A DNA stretch of 8,313 nucleotides from Chitinivibrionales bacterium (GTDB lineage Bacteria; Fibrobacterota; Chitinivibrionia; Chitinivibrionales; WJMI01). The DNA is taken from contig WJJU01000603.1 of the NCBI GenBank assembly GCA_014729595.1, positions 1-8,313 on the forward strand. Reading direction: 5' to 3'. Position numbers and translations under genes: made by a program. The notes under the pieces were generated by a model that worked only from the letters and a program-made list of their open reading frames with translations, was not told the DNA's origin and did not search any database. Shown piece after piece: positions 1 to 6,500 of this stretch. Every line of letters begins with the position of its first letter. Position 1 is the stretch's first letter.

Positions 1-598
1 TTACGAGATTGATGCCGCCTACCAACGCAGCTTGACACTCCCCGGAGCGAATACTGCTACAAGCTAAGTGAAAGGCGCTCATGGACGATGAACACGAGGT
101 GTCGATTACCATGCTGGGTCCGCGAAAGTTGAAAACATGCGATACTCGGTTGGCAATTGAGGAACGCAAGTACGTTCCCGGCACGCCCTCACCGCGCCGC
201 CACGTCTCGACGGCAAGGGAATGGTAGTCATTCCACATCACACCTACGAAAACACCGATTCTCTTTGCGCTTTTTCGTAACTCTTCCGCGGTATAGCCCG
301 AATCTTCCAGACATTCCCACGATGCTTCAAGAATCAAGCGCTCTTGCGGATCCAGTGCTCGGGCCTCGGAGGCGGTGATGCCGAATAAATCGTGATCAAA
401 TGAATCTATGTCTTTAACGAATGCGCCCCATTTGTTTTCCTCCATCGCTTCCGGGTGCTCAATGCCCTCCCATTGTTCGCGTCGTTCGTTCGGAATACCG
501 GATACGGAACGCTTTCCGGCAACTATGTTCCGCCAAAATTGTTCCACGTCCGCCGCACCCGGAAATCTTCCGCATACTCCCGTAATCGCAATGTCATA
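1..598 (-). other. KS2 domain, N-terminal part with active-site Cys
   Basis: Residues 2572-2770 are the first ~200 residues of a ketosynthase that should accept the oxazolyl chain from the NRPS module. Motifs: DIAITGVCGRFPGA, FWRNIVAGKRSV, DPQERLILEASWECLEDSGY, IGVFVGVMWNDY, NRVSYCFNFRGPSM and DTSCSSSMSAFHLA, with nucleophile Cys2740 (codon 94-92). The canonical DTACSSSL is changed at Ala to Ser and Leu to Met. The Cys is intact. The two catalytic His residues lie beyond the left edge, so elongating activity cannot be judged. The VFVGVMWNDY segment is typical of trans-AT ketosynthases. Confidence 0.95.
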
Positions 599-3500
599 GC
601 CGGCCGGTCGTTCGTTCTCGGTTGGGAGAAAAGAAGGTTCCTCCGTTACCTCGCGACGCAATCGTGGTTTCCCGGACTCCTTCCATTCACTTGCCCCGCC
701 GACAAAGCTATGAAGAAGCGCATCATCGGTGCCCAGTCCCAAATCCTCGCGAATCTTCTCGAATTTCACACCTCCGATCGGACAAATTCCTATGTCATAG
801 TCCGCTTGATAATCCATTAGTGCTTGGCCAATATGTCCGCACTGTAGATACAAGTAAAGTAGGCTCGCTTCTCGTGTAAGACCTTCGAGAGCGCTCGCTT
901 TGCCGATTAGATACAGTGAAAAGCTCGATTTTTGATAATGCGTCCTGTTGAACGGGTAATGGCAGGTCTTGAATTTTCTCGAAGGCTTGCTGTTTATAAG
1001 TGTTAAAGAGTGCGATTGCGGTAGATATCGGTATATGCCGGATTCAAGTCCCACTACGCCCGCTTCTTTTACGTAAAGGTAAATGCGAACAGCGGGTTCA
1101 CCGGCAAGTGAATGGTAAAAGCGGACGGGGGCGCCCTGGACCGAAATAGGCGATAAGAGAGAGAGAAAGGCGCCCAGCTTTTCGAGCGTCACCGGATTAT
1201 CGTCATACACACGTCTACATGAACGTATCTCGTATTCGTATCGTGGATATCCCCCCGCCGGGAGGTCCGTTGCTTTGTCGTGTGGCGAAAGTGCGCGAAG
1301 GTGCAGGCGTTTTGCTTTGAATGCGTCATGCTCTTCTTTATTGAGGAAACTAAAACTTGCAAAGTCCAACTTCATTGTCGGGTCAAGCATCGAGGGGGCG
1401 AACGACCGACAGAAGAAATGCGGCTTTCCGCTTTTCTTTCTCTCGGCAAGGGTGTCCGCGGTGAGTACATGGTCGGTAACGGTACTTTTTCCGTCACGCT
1501 CCAAAACCGGTCCCCCCGCAAGGCATCCGATAAATCGGTGACCTTCGTCCGGCATGAAAACGTCCGCGATGTCGGCGAAATCGAGTCCATAAACCGGTCG
1601 CATTCCAACGCCCAAATCGGACTGCCGGTTTAAAAGCAGTTGCATCATGTAGCCTGCATCGAGTATCATCAGCGGCAGACTCAGTCCGCCGTATACGGGC
1701 GTCACGGCGTTAGCCTGCCCAATATAGAAAAGGTAGAAGCGTGCATCATCGCACTTTGCACTGAGTAAGCGGAAATGAAGTTTCTCCGTAAGGGGATCGC
1801 TATAGCGTACGGCATGGAGAGAATGATTTTCCGGATGGTAGTAATATACGCCCTCCGGCATTGTTTCAACCGAAGTGTTCTTTAAGTAAAGGTAAACCTG
1901 AACGGCGTTAAGATCGCCGGCGGAGGGGTAGAGGAATTTCTTTTTGCCGTCGATTGTTTTCTTCTCGTATAGCTCCAAGAGGCGGCCAAGGCTCGCAAGT
2001 GTTATAGTTTGGTTTTCATAGTTGCCTTTACTTTGGCGCTTGAGAAACTCCGTTTGATGCAGCCTGTCTCGGTACAAACGGATTTCTCCGACAGTCTCTC
2101 GAGCGTCTTTATGAGTCCTCGCCCGCGAAGATGTATTTCCCATGGCAGGCTTTGGGTCCTGTTTCGTCGCGCACCGCGGGGTAGAGTCGCCCCTCACCGC
2201 GGCCGACTCCAATGCCCCCCCGTCCTTCCACCGTTCATGAACCAAACGACGTACATACGACGTAATCCCCTCGAGTGTGGGATCATCAATGAGTTCGTCG
2301 ACCGATAATTCGACTTCGTACTTTTTCTGAATTTGCTGCGATACCTGAACCACGGTCAACGAAGTGGCGCCCATGTCGAAAAGGTCCTCCCGAGGTTCTA
2401 TGCCTTTTAGATCAAGCTTATCGCAAAATAAGGCTTCAATAGATGTTTGGATTTCGTTTGAATCCGGAATGCACCCTTCCTCTTCGACCGGCTCCGGTAT
2501 CTCGACGGGCGTCTCGGTGACTTCACTGCGCAAGGAATGAACGTATGACACAATACCGGTAAGAGTTGGATCGTCCAGGAACTCATCTACGGATAGGTCT
2601 ACATTGAATGCGGCTTGCATCTCTTGAGCCGCTCGGACGATGGTAAGCGAGGTGGCGCCCAAGTCGAAAAGGTCTTCCCGAGGATCAATTGATTCGAGTT
2701 GCAGTTTATCTTTGAGAATACTTTCGATAGAAGCTTGCGTTTCATTTCGGTCCGTTGCGAGCCGGGGTGCTTCCTGCCGTCCGTGTGCAGGTGTATGATC
2801 GATCGGCCACGGCAATGCTCGGGTATCGAGCTTTCCATGATTGGTCACGGGGAGCCCTTTCATTGGCACAATTATGTTCGGCACCATATACTCCGGCATT
2901 ATCTTTTTCAGGAAAGCACGAACATCTTTTGAAGGAACGGCTGATCCGTCGCGGTACACCACATAGGCAACCAACTTCGGGTCGCCGGTCGATGTATCTT
3001 GAACCTTTACCGCCGCATGCTTAACCGCCTCGTGATGGAGAAGGTTTTCGACTATTTCGTTCAGCTCGATACGGAATCCGCGAAGCTTTACTTGTGAATC
3101 AATCCTTTCGAGATACTCTATTGTTCCATCATCCAAATATCGAACGATGTCCCCGGTTTTATACATGATTGCATTCTTTTCTCCGCGGTAGGGGTTGTTC
3201 AGAAAACGCTCCGACGTAAGATCGGGACGGTTCAGATATCCCGTGGCGAGGCCCACCCCGCTTATGTACAGCTCGCCGGGGGCACCGATTGACACGGGGT
3301 TCAGATCTTGGTCGAGTATATAGAGTTTAATGTTGGATATCGGCTTTCCTATCGGCGTCTTCTTATCGGGGCGGTCATGGCACTCCCAGTATGTGACGTC
3401 GATCGCTGCCTCCGTCGGTCCGTAGAGGTTGTGCAGTTTTGCCCCGGAGCGGCTGAAGAATCGTTTCATGACCTCATAATTGAGCGCTTCGCCGCTAACG

Positions 3501-6500
3501 AAGACCCTGCGCAACGAATTGCACTCTTCAATGCCGCGCTCCTCGAGAAAGTGGCTTAGCATTGATGGGACAAAGTGGCACGTGGTTATGCCGAATCTCT
3601 TGATCGTATCGACGAGATAATGGTTGTCCTTGTGACCGTTTGGCCTAGCTACAACCAGCCCGGCGCCCGTTATCAATGGCCAGAAGAACTCCCATACCGA
3701 TACGTCAAACGTGAATGGCGTCTTTTGCAGCACACGATCGTTTTCAAGCAGTCGGTATTCGTCTTGCATCCAAAGTATTCTGTTACGAACAGCCCTATGG
3801 GGCAGCAAGCACCCCTTAGGTTTCCCGGTTGAACCGGATGTATATATCACATACGCTAAGTCCTCCGCGCTCGAAGAAACTCTCGGCTTGGCGACCGACT
3901 CATCGTTGAAAGCGGAGCGCTCGTCATCCAAAACGATCCTCTCTCCGTCGAAAGATTGAGGGACATCGACAAATTTTTTCTGAGTAAGCAGATGCTTAAC
4001 CCCCGCATCCTCAAGCATAAAGCGCAGGCGCTCTTCAGGATACGTCGGATCGAGCGGGAGATAAGCGCAACCGGCTTTTAATGTCGAAACAAGAGCGATA
4101 ACCATTTCCACCGATCGATCCATACAAACGCCGACGATATCACCTTTCTTCGCATTCCACCGAATGAGCCGATGCGCCACCCGATTGCAAGCATTATCGA
4201 ATTCTTTGTAGGTTAGCGACGTTTCACCGAATATGACCGCTTTGTTGTAAGGCGTTTTTTGAACTTGACTCTCGACTAATTGGTGAAGGCAATCGGGGCC
4301 GGGGTAATCGATGTCGGTGCGGTTGAAATCAAACAGAATTTTTTGCCGCTCGGAGTTGGCCGGCGCCGTGTTCGAATATCGTCGCGAATCGATCGTTTCG
4401 GTATCGGTTGATGAATGAGAGTGAGCGTCGAAATGTTCCGGTCGTGCATCGATGAGATCATCGAAATCGGTTCTTTCCCACGCATCGGGCTCGCCGGCAA
4501 GAAGCTTGAGAACACGGTCGTAGCCCGAGAATACTTCTTCGATCATACCCGCCGGGTATCGTCCGACTAAAGTGTCCCAATGGTACTCCAAGATAGAGTT
4601 TTCGACGTAGTAGACGAAATCAATCAGTACCTGCGGTGTCTGTGAAACACCATATCTATTCTGAACGTGGCTTGGGAGATTCAAGGCGGAGTGCGGCATG
4701 AAATTTGTGAAAACATAGGGGAATACGGTATCCTTGCCTTTGTTGCGCTTTCTCAACGCTTGGTGCAAAAACCGTAACCCCGAAACCATTTTGTGCTTTT
4801 TGTCGTTCTCAATTATCTCATGAGCGGCTTTAACCTTCTCCTTAAAAGTTTTCCGCGCCTTTGCAACCGGTAGCCAGGTCTGAACCGTAAAATCGCCGAC
4901 AACTTCATTGATTTCAGGATGGAGCGGGGGTCTTTCCCAGTCTATGACCACGATAGTCATCGGCCGGTTTTTATTCCATGCCAAAAGAACTTCGGCGAAA
5001 ATAGTCATCAAAACGGATGCACTGGATACTTCAATGGATTCGGCCATGCGTTCGATGTCGCTCCAGCCCCGTAAGGTGTTGCGGAACTGCTCTCGAACCA
5101 CCGGCTCGTTTGCGGCCGATTCCTTCGCTTGAGGTAGCTCGGGGCGCGGCGGTATTGAAGCGAATTTACTTTCCCAATATTCTCGGGCGGCCCGGTAATC
5201 ATCCGTCCTTTTAATATGCTGTATCGCGGTAATGTATTGACGGTAAGAAAAGGTGGGTGGAGCCTTATCCAACCGTTTGTCTCCGTAAAGAAGAAAAAGC
5301 TCCTTGAGAACGAGATAGATGCTGTTGCCGGCGGCGATAAGCATGTCCATCTTGAAATGAAGAATCGCGCTCGAATCCGAAATCAGGGTAATACGCAATT
5401 CAAAGAAGGGCCAGTCATCAAGAGGGAAAACGTTCTCAATCATTTCCTTCCGCGTTTTTACGAGAAATGAGGCCGTCGATTCATCCCCGGAACCGCGAAG
5501 GTCGGTCACCGGAATGCGATAAGGATGTGTTGTGGAAAGAATCCTCTGTGTCCCATCCGAAGAAATCACGGCCCTTAGCATCTCGTGCTTCTCGATTAGA
5601 AGATCCCATGCATCGTTCAACTTTTCGATATCGCATTCGGCAAACTCGAATTCATGATATATCTGGCCGCTGATCTCTCCGTTTTCCATAAATGAAGTTC
5701 GTCCGACCACGTAGGCTTGCTGCAACGGGGCCAATGAAAACGGAGCGCCGCTATCGATTGATTCGCTTATAGTAGGCGCGTGGTAGTTCGGTCGTGGTTC
5801 CATGGTATCCTTACTTGATTTGCGAATAACGATATTCCGTAGAGATTGGGGAAGATCACGTTGGAGCCCTTTGAGCTTCCACATATCGTCGGATTTTAAC
5901 AATTCGCTCAAATGTTCGCGAAATGTATCGAATATTTTGCGAACGCAGGCATCCTTAAAGTAATCCTCCGCAACATCCCACGTTATGATTATTTCTCCAT
6001 TGCGTTCAACGATTTGATGATCCAAGTACACTTGCGGTGTCTGGGTTACCATGTAGCTGATCCCGTCGAACCAACTTTCCCCGGTTTGGGTATTCCGACC
6101 GGCATTGTTCAGCAAACTGGTAAAAACAAGGGGAATGGCGGCATTCTTTGAGACATCACCGCGTTTCTTTATCTCCCGCAACGCTCGAATGCCGCTCACC
6201 GTTTGGTGATCGAGGCTCTCCCATAACTGATCCTGAAAGATTGCCGCTTTTTCTTCGAGCGTTAAGTCGGGAAGGCGATGGACGGTAAAGATGTTGGTAG
6301 AGATGAACGGCCCTACAATCATGTCTACCTGACGATGGACCGGTAGACGGTTGTATATCGTCAGAATTATTGAGTAATCCGCCGCCCGCTCAGTCCATGC
6401 TTGGACAGCCTCGGTAAATATCGTCAGCAGTAATGTGGTCTTTGATACATTAAGCCGCTTCGCCTTTTCGTTCAGGAAAGCGTTGCCGGCTTGCGGAACT

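Larger units (their letters stand above)
2243..2746 (-). repeat. In-frame tandem duplication of the PCP unit, 288-bp period
   Basis: The two carrier domains repeat with an exact offset of 96 residues (288 bp), and DNA similarity is still visible. The segment 2652-2683 and the segment 2364-2395 match at 30 of 32 bases, both ending in TCCCGAGG. The flanking PREDLF and DDPTL coding segments are also alike. High nucleotide identity only around the serine motif, with divergence elsewhere, points to an older duplication with selection or local gene conversion at the core. Confidence 0.85.

Noticed and set aside
2810..4339. Cysteine-activating A domain leading to a thiazole
   Set aside because: The residues at the specificity positions (DVWHFSLIDK) match the serine pattern and not the cysteine pattern DLYNLSLIWK.
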